Source: Roseovarius amoyensis (GTDB taxonomy: Bacteria > Pseudomonadota > Alphaproteobacteria > Rhodobacterales > Rhodobacteraceae). Taken from it: a DNA stretch of 64,000 bases. Shown here one piece after another: positions 35,651-44,336 of this stretch. The DNA lies in contig NZ_QITQ01000006.1 of assembly GCF_003260265.1 (NCBI RefSeq), positions 124,001 through 188,000 of the forward strand. The letters run 5' to 3'. Each line of letters starts with the position of its first letter. Positions within the stretch are counted from its first letter, which is position 1. The notes below the pieces were generated by a model. It worked only from the letters and a program-made list of their open reading frames with translations. It ran no database searches and was not told the DNA's origin. The position numbers were made by a program, and so were the translations under genes.

Positions 35651-38170
35651 TCAGTCCTGCATCCGCAGTACCCGTGCGGGCCGGGCAGAAACCGGGCCCC
35701 AGGCAAAGGCCAGCCCGGCCAGAAGGCTGATCAGCGCGCCGCCGGCCACGATCAGCACCGCCGGCCCCCAGGCCACGGCAAAGCCGGTTTCCATCACGAA
35801 ATGGCTGACCGCCCAGCCGCCGCCGATCCCGGCACCAAGCGCGACAAGCCCCGCCGCCGCGCCCAGCAAGGCCGCGCGCAGCGTCAGCCCCCACAGGATG
35901 CGCGCCCGCGTGGCGCCCAGTGTTTTCAGGATCGCCGCCTCGTAGCGGCGCGCGCGCTGGTCGGCAGCGGCGGCCCCGATCAGCACGAGGAACCCGGTCA
36001 TCAGCGTCGCCGCCGCGCCCCAGGCCGTGGCCGAGGCAAGACCGTCCAGCAGCCCGCTCACCCGTTCGATCGCTTCGCGCACGCCGATGGCTGTGATGTT
36101 GGAGTGGGCGGTGGTGATGTCGCGCAGGATCGCCGCCTCTGCCTCGGGCGTGGCGTAGACGGTGGCGATGAAGCTGTGCGGTGCAGCCGCCAGCGCGGCC
36201 TCGTTCATCACCATGACGAACCCCATCCCGGCGGTCGAGAAATCGACCGCGCGAAGTGAGGTCAGCCGCGCCGTGATCGCGCGCCCCAGGATGTTGACGG
36301 TGATCTCGTCGCCCAGCTTGAGCCCCATCTCAGTGGCTTCTTCGGTGGCAAAGCTGATCTGCGGCGGGCCGTCATAACCCGCCCCCCACCATGTCCCTTC
36401 GACCAGTCGCGTGCGCGGGGGCAGGGCGCCGGCATAGCTGACGCCCCGGTCGCCGCGCAAAACCCAGTGATCGCCGGCGACCTCGGCCGCCGGGCGGCCG
36501 TTGATGGCGGTGATGATGCCGCGCAGCATCGGCGCGTGGTCCACGCGCTCGACGGCGGGGTCGGATTGCAGGCGTTCCAGCACCGCCGGCATTTGGTCCT
36601 TTTGAATGTCGACGAAAAAGAAGGCCGGCGCCCGGTCCGGCAGGTCGCGGGTGATGGCGCTGCGCAGGTTGGCGTCGATCTGCCCCACCGTGGCCAGCAC
36701 CGACAGCCCCAGCCCCAGCGACAGCACCACCGCGCCGGCGCTGCCGCCCGGCGCCCCGATGGCCGCCAGCGCCCAGCCCAGCGCAGGTCGCCCCCGCGCG
36801 CGCCGCCTCAGTGCCCGTGCTGCTGCCGCGATGCCCCTGCCGGCCAGCGCCAGCACCGCCAGCGAGGCGGCGATGCCGCCCGCAGTCCAGAGCGTCAGCA
36901 CCGCGTTGCCGGAAAACAGCGCCGCCGCCGCCAGCAGCGCGGCCAGCAGGGCAAATGTCGCCACGACAAAGGGCCGGGGCGGCAGCGCCCGCCCGTGCGA
37001 GAGCGCGCCACGATAGAGCGCGGCTGCCCGCACATCGCGCAGCCGCGCCAGTGGCCAGAGCGTAAAGATCAGCACTGTCAGCGCGCTGTATAGCGCGGCC
37101 TCGGCCATCGGGCGGGGCCAGGGGGCAAAGACCGCCGGAACCGGCAGCCGCGCCTCGATCAGCGGGGCCAGCAGCACCGGCACGCCGACCCCCAGCATGA
37201 GGCCCAGCACGATGCCGACCGCCGCCAGCGCGCCGGTCTGCAGGAAATAGGTCAGAAAGATCGTGCCCTGTTCGGCTCCCAACGTGCGCAGCGTGGCGAT
37301 GGTTTCGGTCTTGCCCGCCAGGTAGGCCCGCAGCGCCGCCGAAATGCCGACGCCGCCCACGGCGAGGCCCGAAAGCCCCACCAGCACCAGGAACTTGCCC
37401 AGCCTGTCGACAAAGGCCGCCACGCCCGGCGCGCCATTGCGCGCGTCGCGCCAGCGCATGCCGCTGTTCTTGAGCGCCGCCTCGGCATCGGCCCTGGCAT
37501 GGTCCGGGTCAACGCCTTGCGGCAGGTCCAGCCGGTAGCGCGTGGAAAACAGCGTGCCGGGTGACAGCAGCCCCGATTCCGCCAGCGCGGTTGTGGCGAC
37601 GATGCTGCGGGGGCCAAGCCCGAAACCGGGGGTGGCGTTGTCGGGCTCATCTTTGAGCAGCGCCATTAGGTGAAACTCTTGCCGGCCAAGGCGAAAGCTG
37701 TCACCGGGCCCGATCCCCAGCCGCTGCGCCAGCATCGGGTGCACGACCGCGCCGGGCACCCCATCCTGCCCGGCCAGAGCCTTGGCCAGCGGTATCGGCG
37801 GATCGAGCGTTACCGCCCCGATCAACGGATAGGCTGCATCGACCGCCTTGACCTGGGTCAGCGCCTGCGGCCCGTCCGGCACCACCGCCATGGAACGGAA
37901 ATCGACGATTTCCGAGGCTGCATTGGCCAGGCCGTCCATGAAGGCGCGCTCTTCCCCGCTGGCAAAGCGGTAGGTCAGCGTGATCTCGGCGTCCCCGCCC
38001 AGCAGCCTAGCCCCCTCGGCGACAAGGCCGCGGGTGACGCTTTCGCGCACCGTGCCCACCGCGGCTATGGCCGCAACGCCAAGGATCACGCAGCCCAGAA
38101 AGATGCGGAACCCGGCCAGCCCGCCGCGCAACTCGCGCCACGCCAGCCTTGCGGCGATGCGCAGGCTCAT
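35651..38170 (-). CDS. ABC transporter permease, FtsX-like (YbbP type)
   Basis: The 839-aa protein has one N-terminal membrane helix (about 22-42), a periplasmic domain, a first FtsX block (about 255-390), a central membrane region (395-470), a second periplasmic part and a C-terminal FtsX block (710-825). This duplicated MacB/FtsX-like architecture fits YbbP, the partner of the YbbA ATPase. Its ATG overlaps the stop of the ATPase gene (ATGA, four bases), so the two form one transporter. Relatives export lipophilic compounds or lipoproteins; the neighbouring esterase gene is a classic companion (tesA-ybbA-ybbP in Escherichia coli). Confidence 0.88.
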   Translation of the reverse strand: MSLRIAARLAWRELRGGLAGFRIFLGCVILGVAAIAAVGTVRESVTRGLVAEGARLLGGDAEITLTYRFASGEERAFMDGLANAASEIVDFRSMAVVPDGPQALTQVKAVDAAYPLIGAVTLDPPIPLAKALAGQDGVPGAVVHPMLAQRLGIGPGDSFRLGRQEFHLMALLKDEPDNATPGFGLGPRSIVATTALAESGLLSPGTLFSTRYRLDLPQGVDPDHARADAEAALKNSGMRWRDARNGAPGVAAFVDRLGKFLVLVGLSGLAVGGVGISAALRAYLAGKTETIATLRTLGAEQGTIFLTYFLQTGALAAVGIVLGLMLGVGVPVLLAPLIEARLPVPAVFAPWPRPMAEAALYSALTVLIFTLWPLARLRDVRAAALYRGALSHGRALPPRPFVVATFALLAALLAAAALFSGNAVLTLWTAGGIAASLAVLALAGRGIAAAARALRRRARGRPALGWALAAIGAPGGSAGAVVLSLGLGLSVLATVGQIDANLRSAITRDLPDRAPAFFFVDIQKDQMPAVLERLQSDPAVERVDHAPMLRGIITAINGRPAAEVAGDHWVLRGDRGVSYAGALPPRTRLVEGTWWGAGYDGPPQISFATEEATEMGLKLGDEITVNILGRAITARLTSLRAVDFSTAGMGFVMVMNEAALAAAPHSFIATVYATPEAEAAILRDITTAHSNITAIGVREAIERVSGLLDGLASATAWGAAATLMTGFLVLIGAAAADQRARRYEAAILKTLGATRARILWGLTLRAALLGAAAGLVALGAGIGGGWAVSHFVMETGFAVAWGPAVLIVAGGALISLLAGLAFAWGPVSARPARVLRMQD

Positions 38171-38871
38171 GCCGTGTCCGCCTCCGTCCCGGCATCCGCA
38201 TCCGTGACGATGTGCCCGTCGCGCAGCCGGATCACCCGGTCGCAGCGTTCGGCCAGCTCCGGCGCGTGGGTGACCAGCACCAGCGTCGCGGCATGGCGTT
38301 CGCGCAGGCCGAACAGCATCTCGACGATGGCCGAGCCATTGACGGAATCGAGGTTGCCGGTGGGTTCGTCCGCCAGCAGGATGTCGGGGCGCGTCACCGC
38401 GGCGCGCGCCAGTGCCACGCGCTGTTGTTCGCCACCTGACAATTCGGCCGGGTAATGCTGCGCCCGTGCCGCCAGGCCGACCGCGCGCAATTCCTCGACC
38501 GCGCGATCATAGGCATCGGGCGCGCTGGCCAGTTCCAGCGGCGTGGCGACGTTTTCCAGCGCCGTCATTGTCGGGATCAGGTGAAAGGACTGGAACACCA
38601 CCCCGAAATGGTCGCGCCTGAGACGGGCGAGGGCATCCTCGCTCATCCGTCCCAGGTCGTGGCCAAGCGCACAGACCCGCCCGCCGGTGGCGCGCTCCAG
38701 CCCGCCCATCAGCATCAGCAGCGATGATTTGCCCGACCCGGACGGCCCCACCAGCCCGACCGTCTGGCCGCGGTGGACATCGAGCGAGATCGCATCAAGT
38801 ATCCGGACGGGGCCGGCATTGCCCTTGAGGTCAAGAGAAGCATTGGAAAGCGAAAGGACGGGAGAGGTCAT
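38167..38871 (-). CDS. ABC transporter ATP-binding protein (YbbA/LolD type)
   Basis: The 234-aa ATPase has Walker A GLVGPSGSGKSSLLMLMGG near residue 42, the Q-loop FGVVFQSFHLIPTM, the signature LSGGEQQRVALARA near 143, and Walker B ILLADEPTGNLD near 166. It belongs to the LolD/MacB group and couples with the FtsX-like permease that follows with an ATGA overlap. The start codon at 38871 shares bases with the start of the divergent esterase gene (CATG). No ribosome site is visible before it (CGCCTTTTC), so translation may begin from a leaderless transcript or another start may be used. Confidence 0.88.
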   Translation of the reverse strand: MTSPVLSLSNASLDLKGNAGPVRILDAISLDVHRGQTVGLVGPSGSGKSSLLMLMGGLERATGGRVCALGHDLGRMSEDALARLRRDHFGVVFQSFHLIPTMTALENVATPLELASAPDAYDRAVEELRAVGLAARAQHYPAELSGGEQQRVALARAAVTRPDILLADEPTGNLDSVNGSAIVEMLFGLRERHAATLVLVTHAPELAERCDRVIRLRDGHIVTDADAGTEADTA

Positions 38872-39547
38872 GAAAAGGCGCCGCTGGATCAGGGGTTTTC
38901 TGACATATGGGGTGGCGGCGGCCTGCGGCAAGGCGCTGCTGCTGTGCCTTGCGCTGTCCGCGCCGGCGCGTGCCGATGAGGTCACGGTCCTGGCCTTTGG
39001 CGACAGCCTGACACAGGGCTATGGGCTGGTGCGGGAAAAGGGCCTTGTTCCGCAGTTGCAGGCATGGCTGACGGATCGCGGCATTTCGGCCGAAATCATC
39101 AATGGCGGCGTGTCGGGCGAAACCACCGCTGGCGGCGCGGCCCGCGTGGGCTGGAGCCTGACACCCGATATCGACGCGATGATCCTGGCGCTGGGCGCCA
39201 ACGACATGCTGCGCGGGATCGACCCGGCGGTGACGCGGGCCAACCTGTCGGCCATCCTCGATACGGCCGCCGCGCAGGACGTGCCGGTGCTGCTGGTGGG
39301 GGTGCCGGCTAGCGGCAATTTCGGAGAGGACTACAAGACCGCGTTCGACGCGATCTTTCCCGACCTCGCCGCGCGATATGGCACGCTCTACTATCCGAAC
39401 TTCTTTGCCGGGCTGGCGGGCGACAGCCTTGAGGACATGCGCGAGTGGATGCAGCCCGACGGCATTCACCCCAACGCCGAAGGCGTCGCGCGCATCATTG
39501 AGGCGATCGGCCCCGAAGTGATGCGGCTGATCGAGGCCGCGCGCTGA
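38870..39547 (+). CDS. Exported SGNH arylesterase / lysophospholipase (TesA-like)
   Basis: The 225-aa product has a signal peptide (KRRRW, hydrophobic stretch, cleavage after ARA near residue 35), then LAFGDSLTQGYG with catalytic S46 (block I), GGVSGETTAGGAARV with the block II glycine, LALGANDMLRG (block III GxND), and DGIHPNAEGVARI with catalytic Asp and His (block V). TesA-like enzymes hydrolyse acyl esters and thioesters in the periplasm. GGGAGAGG precedes the ATG. The gene diverges from the YbbA/YbbP-like transporter, the conserved pairing. A later GTG start at about residue 15 would still give a signal peptide. Confidence 0.92.
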   Translation: MKRRRWIRGFLTYGVAAACGKALLLCLALSAPARADEVTVLAFGDSLTQGYGLVREKGLVPQLQAWLTDRGISAEIINGGVSGETTAGGAARVGWSLTPDIDAMILALGANDMLRGIDPAVTRANLSAILDTAAAQDVPVLLVGVPASGNFGEDYKTAFDAIFPDLAARYGTLYYPNFFAGLAGDSLEDMREWMQPDGIHPNAEGVARIIEAIGPEVMRLIEAAR

Positions 39548-39571
39548 CGACCGCCAATTTTAGCCGCCCAA

Positions 39572-39600
39572 ATGAAAAAGGGCCCCGAAAGGGGCCCTGA
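39572..39600 (-). terminator. Intrinsic terminator of cspA, shared with the esterase gene
   Basis: A 7-base-pair stem GGGCCCC-GAAA-GGGGCCC is followed on the reverse strand by TTTTT. It lies 21 bases after the cold-shock gene stop and 33 after the convergent esterase stop. Confidence 0.85.
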
Positions 39601-39620
39601 TCCGTCATTTCGGCGTTGGC

Positions 39621-39827
39621 TCAGGCCAGCGCGATGTTCGTCGCCGCTTCGCGGCCGTCACGGCCGGCTTCAACGTCGAAGGTCACTTTCTGGTTGTCGG
39701 CCAGACCGGTCAGACCGGCACGCTCGACTGCAGAGATGTGAACGAATACGTCACGACCACCGGATTCGGGGGCAATGAAGCCAAACCCTTTGGTGGCGTT
39801 GAACCATTTTACAGTGCCATTGGCCAT
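39621..39827 (-). CDS. cspA: Cold shock domain protein
   Basis: The 68-aa protein is a single cold shock domain: [20 protein letters not shown] contains RNP1 (KGFGFI) and [13 protein letters not shown] contains RNP2 (VFVHI). Such proteins bind single-stranded RNA or DNA and melt RNA structure. AGGAGTAATACAG precedes the ATG. About 185 bases separate it from the next gene upstream, enough for the long 5' leader that cold shock genes often have. The symbol is generic for the family; whether it is cold-induced is not shown. Confidence 0.95.
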   Translation of the reverse strand: MANGTVKWFNATKGFGFIAPESGGRDVFVHISAVERAGLTGLADNQKVTFDVEAGRDGREAATNIALA

Positions 39828-40012
39828 CTGTATTACTCCTGTAGTTTCCTGCCCACGGTACTGCGGCAGGTCGGCTCGTCATAGCTGGATCGATTGACTG
39901 AGCCGTGGTACGGGAACAGATGGTCGATAGAAATAACGTCGCGAAACCGTATATGTGCGTTCCCTGACGTGTTTTCAAGAAGAATCTTTCAACCGTCTGA
40001 TCGCGGCGCGGA

Positions 40013-40567
40013 TCAGAGCACCGTGACCTTGGTGCCGGTCGGCACCCGTTCGAAAAGGTCCTTGACGTGTTCGTTCAGCATGCGGATGCAGCCGTTGGAA
40101 ACGGACAGCCCGATGGTGCGCGGCGCGTTCGTGCCGTGGATGCGGTAATAGGTGTCGCGCCCGTTCTGAAAGAGATAGAGCGCCCGCGCACCCAGCGGGT
40201 TACCGGGCCCGCCGGGCTGGATATAGTCGTTGTCGACGAACTTGGCATAGGCACCGGGGTCGCGCTTGATCATCTCGTTGGTGGGGCGCCATGTCGGCCA
40301 CTTGCGCTTGGCCCCGATCACCGCAGTGCCCTGGAATTCCAGCCCCGCGCGCCCGACGCCGACGCCATAGCGCAGCGCCTCGCCCGGTGCGGTGACGTAA
40401 TAGAGAAAATGCGCCCGCGGCAGCACCAGCAACTGTCCGGGGCCGTAATTCGCCTGAATCTGCACGCGGGTGGGTTGGAACTTGGGGTCAAGCTCATAGG
40501 CCCGCGCCAGCGCCGGCGTGGCCAGCGCGGCAAGGCCGGTGGCAATGAACTGGCGCCTGCTCGTCAT
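40013..40567 (-). CDS. L,D-transpeptidase (YkuD domain), exported
   Basis: The 184-aa product has a signal region MTSRRQFIATGLAALATPAL (twin-arginine-like, cleavage after ARA near 22) and a YkuD domain with HGTNAPRTIGLSVSNGCIRM, giving the catalytic pair H144 and C160. These enzymes cross-link peptidoglycan through meso-diaminopimelate or attach proteins to it. The start at 40567 has GGGAGAA upstream. A paralogue set is usual in this group. It stands alone here, next to the decayed flavoprotein gene. Confidence 0.92.
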   Translation of the reverse strand: MTSRRQFIATGLAALATPALARAYELDPKFQPTRVQIQANYGPGQLLVLPRAHFLYYVTAPGEALRYGVGVGRAGLEFQGTAVIGAKRKWPTWRPTNEMIKRDPGAYAKFVDNDYIQPGGPGNPLGARALYLFQNGRDTYYRIHGTNAPRTIGLSVSNGCIRMLNEHVKDLFERVPTGTKVTVL

Positions 40568-40659
40568 GTCATTCTCCCGTCGATTGGTGCATTCGGTGAA
40601 CCCTGCATGTAATCTGCCACGAGGTATAGGCAAAATCAAAATCCGGTGACCTCTGGCGG

Positions 40660-40836
40660 CATGTGTCAGACAGATCGGCCGCTGTGCCGGGCCCGAACAC
40701 TGCTGCCAGCTGCCGCGCGCAACCCCCCGTCACCAACCCGCCGCACAGCTTGTCGCGGGGAAAGGGCCTTGTCGACCAACGCCATCGAACAGCCCGTGTG
40801 CGCCGGGCCGGCGCCGGGAGTGACAAGATTAAACTG
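40660..40836 (-). pseudogene. Fragment of a geranylgeranyl-reductase-type FAD-dependent oxidoreductase
   Basis: Two reading frames on the reverse strand join into one recognisable N-terminus. One frame gives QFNLVTPGAGPAHTGCSMAL and VDKA, a degraded FAD dinucleotide motif; the other continues at the same point with FPRDKLCGGLVTGGCARQLA and AVFG, the hallmark segment that follows in geranylgeranyl reductase family flavoproteins. The shift occurs at GGCCCTTTCCCC, as if one C had been lost. Similarity ends after about 70 codons and the catalytic remainder is missing. It is therefore a truncated, frameshifted remnant. The motif comparison is from memory. Confidence 0.6.
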
Positions 40837-40919
40837 GGGCGCGGGTAAAGCGGCCCTGGCAGCAGGGGCTGCCCCTGCTTGGCGCGTTCGTGACGGGCAC
40901 GAAAGCCGCCTGGCCAGTG

Positions 40920-41027
40920 TCAGAGCGCGGCCCAATCGGTAAAACGAAAGGGCTTTTGCGGCCGGTAGGTCGGGATGCGGTCAGGGTGGCGGTGTGTGCC
41001 GTGCCATTTGTCTGCGGTGTGTCGCAT
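40920..41027 (-). CDS. Possible 35-residue small protein
   Basis: A short frame reads MRHTADKWHGTHRHPDRIPT and YRPQKPFRFTDWAAL before TGA. It has an excellent ribosome site (AAGGAGACCGGCA before the ATG). The peptide is rich in His, Arg, Pro and Trp with no membrane segment. It lies 84 bases upstream of the flavoprotein remnant on the same strand and may be a surviving or an independent small gene. I do not recognise it; support rests on the ribosome site and the composition. Confidence 0.42.
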   Translation of the reverse strand: MRHTADKWHGTHRHPDRIPTYRPQKPFRFTDWAAL

Positions 41028-41189
41028 TGCCGGTCTCCTTGATGATCAGGAGCCTGCGCCGGAAATCTGCCGGTGGCGGGGCGGGGCCGGGGTATGTTGA
41101 TGCCGTTTTCATGCCGGGGGCCGGTTGTGGGGGCTGTTTTTCAGGCGCCGTGCAAAGGATTGTTAACCTTGATGCCCGCAGATTGGGGC

Positions 41190-41792
41190 ATGACGCGATA
41201 CATTCGTCCAAAGCTGCCCGGGGCATGCGTGTTCTTTACCGTCAACCTGGCCGAGCGGGGCAGGTGGCTGTTGGTGGACGAAATCGTGCACCTGCGCGCC
41301 GCTGTCCGGGCGACACGGCAGGAACGGCCCTTTGAAATCGACGCGTGGGTTGTGTTGCCTGATCATATCCACGCGGTCTGGACCCTGCCTGAGGGGGACG
41401 CGGATTTTTCCACGCGGTGGGGCGCGATCAAGGCGCGGTTCACGCGGAGCTTGAACGAGGCACATCGTAGGCCGGGCTTCAGCCCGGCACCGCTGCCGAC
41501 GGAATTTCCGGTGATCAGGGCGGGGCGATATGCCGGGCTGAAGCCCGGCCTACGACAGAACAAACGCGAATGCGCGATCTGGCAGCGCCGTTTCTGGGAA
41601 CACCACATCCGGGACGCGGCGGATTACCATGCCCATCTGCGCTATTGCTGGGCGAACCCGGTCAGGCACGGGTTTGTCGAACGGGCGGTCGATTGGCCGT
41701 ATTCGTCCATCCACCGCGATGTAGACGCCGGTCTGGTGGCGCCGGAATGGGCGGGCACGGTGGCGGAAGGAAACTTCGGAGAGGCGGTGTAG
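41190..41792 (+). CDS. REP-associated tyrosine transposase (RAYT, Y1_Tnp family)
   Basis: The 200-aa protein has the RAYT order: MTRYIRPKLPGACVFFTVNL at the start, the HUH-type motif VVLPDHIHAVW near residue 55, then ECAIWQRRFWEHHIRDAADY with the tyrosine that should attack DNA, and RYCWANPVRHGFVERAVDWP with PYSSIHRDV. These enzymes act on REP palindromes preceded by GTAG. A pair of such palindromes lies inside the coding sequence (41466-41554), lengthening the region between ARFTRSLNE and ECAIWQ, yet the frame stays open. More REP units follow the stop. The start at 41190 matches family N-termini; ATG 41172 is an alternative. Confidence 0.88.
   Translation: MTRYIRPKLPGACVFFTVNLAERGRWLLVDEIVHLRAAVRATRQERPFEIDAWVVLPDHIHAVWTLPEGDADFSTRWGAIKARFTRSLNEAHRRPGFSPAPLPTEFPVIRAGRYAGLKPGLRQNKRECAIWQRRFWEHHIRDAADYHAHLRYCWANPVRHGFVERAVDWPYSSIHRDVDAGLVAPEWAGTVAEGNFGEAV
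41466..41554. repeat. Inverted REP pair inside the RAYT coding sequence
   Basis: Two 24-base units, 41466-41489 and 41531-41554, are exact inverted copies. Each contains the palindrome GCCGGGCTTCAGCCCGGC (or its complement) next to GTAG: CGTAG begins the first, and CTACG ends the second. The 41-base spacer is not repetitive. Together they form a BIME-like doublet translated as part of the transposase. Confidence 0.9.
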
Positions 41793-41857
41793 GGTGGGGT
41801 TTCACCCCACCGATATGCCCTGCAGGGCATAGGCAGATGGTGGGTTGCAAACCCACC
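41789..41857. repeat. REP-like palindrome cluster after the RAYT gene
   Basis: Three palindromes follow one another: GTAGG plus GTGGGGTTTCACCCCAC (41789-41811, overlapping the RAYT stop), TATGCCCTGCAGGGCATA (41814-41831), and GGTGGGTTGCAAACCCACC (41839-41857). The GTAG lead matches the internal REP units although the stem sequence differs. Confidence 0.8.
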
Positions 41858-41866
41858 CACCCCCAT

Positions 41867-43519
41867 TCATCTCACAAACTTCTTGTACTTGATCCGCTTC
41901 GGCTCCAGCGCATCCGGGCCAAGCCGGCGTTTCTTGTCTTCCTCGTAATCCTCGAAGTTGCCCTCGAACCATTCCACATGCGCCTCGCCTTCGAAGGCCA
42001 GAATGTGGGTACAGATACGGTCGAGGAAAAAGCGGTCGTGGCTGATCACCACCGCGCAGCCGGCGAAATCCACCAGCGCATCCTCGAGCGCACGCAGCGT
42101 CTCGACGTCCAGGTCGTTGGTGGGTTCGTCCAGCAACAGGACGTTGCCGCCCTCTTTCAGCAGGCGCGCCATGTGCACCCGGTTGCGTTCGCCCCCGGAC
42201 AATAGCGACATCTTCTTTTGCTGGTCGCCGCCCTTGAAGTTGAAGGCCGAGCAATAGGCGCGGCTGTTCATCTTGGCGTCGCCCAGCTCGATGATCTCGG
42301 CACCGCCCGAGATCGCCTCCCACACGGTTTCGTTGTCCTTCAGGTCGTCGCGGGACTGGTCCACATAGGCCAGCTTGACGGTGTCGCCATATTCGATCTG
42401 GCCCGCGTCGGGCTGTTCCTGGCCAGTCAGCATGCGAAACAGCGTCGTCTTGCCCGCGCCGTTGGGGCCGATCACGCCGACGATGCCGCCGGGCGGCAGC
42501 GAGAACGACAGATCCTCGACCAACAGCTTGTCGCCCATGTGCTTTTTCAGGCCCTCTACCTCGATCACCTTGCTGCCAAGGCGGGGGCCGTTGGGAATGA
42601 CGATCTGGGCGCGGCCGACCTTTTCGCGTTCGGACTGGTTGGCCATCTCGTTATAGGCGTTGATCCGGGCCTTCTGCTTGGCCTGGCGGGCCTTGGCCCC
42701 CTGGCGGATCCATTCGAGTTCGCGCTCCAGCGTCTTTTGCCGGGTCTTGTCCTCGCGCGCCTCCTGTTCCAGGCGCTTGGCCTTCTGTTCCAGCCAGGCG
42801 GAATAGTTGCCCTCGTAGGGGATGCCGCGGCCACGGTCCAACTCGAGGATCCAGCCGGTGATGTCATCCAGGAAATAGCGGTCGTGGGTGACGATCAGGC
42901 AGGTGCCTTTATAGTCGATCAGGTGCTGTTGCAGCCAAGCGATGGTTTCGGCGTCAAGGTGGTTGGTGGGCTCGTCCAAAAGCAGCATGTCGGGCGCCTC
43001 GAGCAGCAGCTTGCACAGCGCCACCCGCCGCTTTTCGCCGCCCGAAAGCGATGCGACATCGGCATCGTCGGGCGGGCAGCGCAGTGCCTCGAGCGCGACG
43101 TCGATCTGGCTGTCGAGATCCCACAGGTTCTGGCTGTCGATCTCGTCCTGCAGCGCCGCCATCTCGTCGGCGGTTTCGTCGGAATAGTTCATCGCCAGTT
43201 CGTTGAACCGGTCCAGCTTGGCCTTTTTGTCGGCCACGCCCAGCATGACGTTGCCACGCACGTCCAGCGAGGGGTCAAGTTGCGGCTCTTGCGGCAGATA
43301 GCCGACGCGCGCGCCTTCGGCCGCCCATGCCTCGCCGGTGAAATCGGTGTCGAGGCCGGCCATGATCCGCATCAGGGTCGATTTACCGGCGCCGTTCACG
43401 CCGACGACGCCGATCTTTACCCCGGGAAGAAAGCTGAGGTGGATGTCCTCGAAGCATTTCTTGCCGCCGGGGTAAGTCTTGGAGACACCCTGCATGTGAT
43501 AGACGTATTTCTGCGCCAT
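41867..43519 (-). CDS. ettA: Energy-dependent translational throttle protein EttA (ABC-F)
   Basis: EttA binds the ribosomal E site and gates the first peptide bond according to ATP level. The 550-aa protein has two ABC domains: Walker A VGVNGAGKSTLMRIMAG and VIGPNGAGKTTLFRML, signatures LSGGEKRRVALCKL and LSGGERNRVHMARL, and Walker B LLLDEPTNHLDAETIAW and LLLDEPTNDLDVETL. The ABC-F linker (about 240-320, YSAWLEQKAKRLEQEARED) carries the arm features. No membrane segment is present. The start at 43519 (MAQKYVYHMQGVSKTYPGGK) matches the family; the upstream GAGAAAGAA is a modest ribosome site. Confidence 0.95.
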   Translation of the reverse strand: MAQKYVYHMQGVSKTYPGGKKCFEDIHLSFLPGVKIGVVGVNGAGKSTLMRIMAGLDTDFTGEAWAAEGARVGYLPQEPQLDPSLDVRGNVMLGVADKKAKLDRFNELAMNYSDETADEMAALQDEIDSQNLWDLDSQIDVALEALRCPPDDADVASLSGGEKRRVALCKLLLEAPDMLLLDEPTNHLDAETIAWLQQHLIDYKGTCLIVTHDRYFLDDITGWILELDRGRGIPYEGNYSAWLEQKAKRLEQEAREDKTRQKTLERELEWIRQGAKARQAKQKARINAYNEMANQSEREKVGRAQIVIPNGPRLGSKVIEVEGLKKHMGDKLLVEDLSFSLPPGGIVGVIGPNGAGKTTLFRMLTGQEQPDAGQIEYGDTVKLAYVDQSRDDLKDNETVWEAISGGAEIIELGDAKMNSRAYCSAFNFKGGDQQKKMSLLSGGERNRVHMARLLKEGGNVLLLDEPTNDLDVETLRALEDALVDFAGCAVVISHDRFFLDRICTHILAFEGEAHVEWFEGNFEDYEEDKKRRLGPDALEPKRIKYKKFVR

Positions 43520-43663
43520 GTGTCTTGTTCTTTCTCGCTGAAGCCGGGTTGAGGGGCATCTAACCTTGTGGGGCGCGGAATTCAAATGCCGAAAGTGCTG
43601 GCATATGCGCGCTTTCGCGAAAACCGCTGGACATGGCCGCGCCCCTGCGGCCAAACAGGCGCC

Positions 43664-44278
43664 ATGCGGCAACCGCTTCCACCCGTGCGCCCCGGACAGG
43701 CGGTCGGTCTTCTGGGCGGGTCGTTCGACCCGCCGCACCAGGGCCATGTCCATATCAGTCGCGAGGCGCTCAAGCGTTTCGCGCTGGATCGCGTGTGGTG
43801 GCTGGTCAGCCCCGGCAACCCGCTGAAAACCCACGGCCCCGCGCCGCTGGCCCACCGGATGGAGGCCTGCCGCGCCATCCTGGACCATCCGCGCATGGAG
43901 GTCAGCGATTTCGAGGCCCGCGCCGGCACCCGCTATACCGCCGAAACCATTGCGGCGCTGCAGGCGGCGCAGCCCGGTGTGCGGTTCGTCTGGCTGATGG
44001 GGGCCGACAACCTGGCGCAGTTTCACCTGTGGCAGGACTGGCAAGAGATCGTGAAACGCGTGCCGCTGGGCATCCTGGCCCGGCCGGAACAGCGCATTTC
44101 GGCGCGCATGTCCAAGGCTGCGCGCATCTATTCCCACGCCCGGCTGCGCCCGTCGCAAAGCCGCCTGCTGGCCCGGGTGCAGGCGCCGGCGTGGTGTTTC
44201 GTCAACGTGCCGATGCGGAGTATTTCGTCAACCGAGCTGCGGGAGGCTGGCAATTGGCGCGAATTGGGCAACAATTGA
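43664..44278 (+). CDS. nadD: Nicotinate-nucleotide adenylyltransferase
   Basis: NadD joins nicotinate mononucleotide with ATP to give nicotinate adenine dinucleotide, the substrate of NadE. The 204-aa product carries [20 protein letters not shown] (nucleotidyltransferase GxFDPxHxGH) near residue 14, [33 protein letters not shown], and the C-terminal [13 protein letters not shown] (ISSTxxR). The start at 43664 is chosen to put the nucleotide motif close to the N-terminus; two in-frame ATGs upstream (43568, 43586) exist. In many bacteria rsfS follows nadD; here dacB follows instead. Confidence 0.93.
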   Translation: MRQPLPPVRPGQAVGLLGGSFDPPHQGHVHISREALKRFALDRVWWLVSPGNPLKTHGPAPLAHRMEACRAILDHPRMEVSDFEARAGTRYTAETIAALQAAQPGVRFVWLMGADNLAQFHLWQDWQEIVKRVPLGILARPEQRISARMSKAARIYSHARLRPSQSRLLARVQAPAWCFVNVPMRSISSTELREAGNWRELGNN

Positions 44279-44336
44279 TCCGGCCCTGTGTGCAATTCAC
44301 ATTGTCTGAGCGCAGTGCCGTGGCATAATTGATCAT

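Noticed and set aside
41190-41857. Complete insertion sequence around the RAYT gene
   Set aside because: No terminal inverted repeats with target duplications bound the gene; RAYTs are domesticated single-copy genes with REP palindromes.
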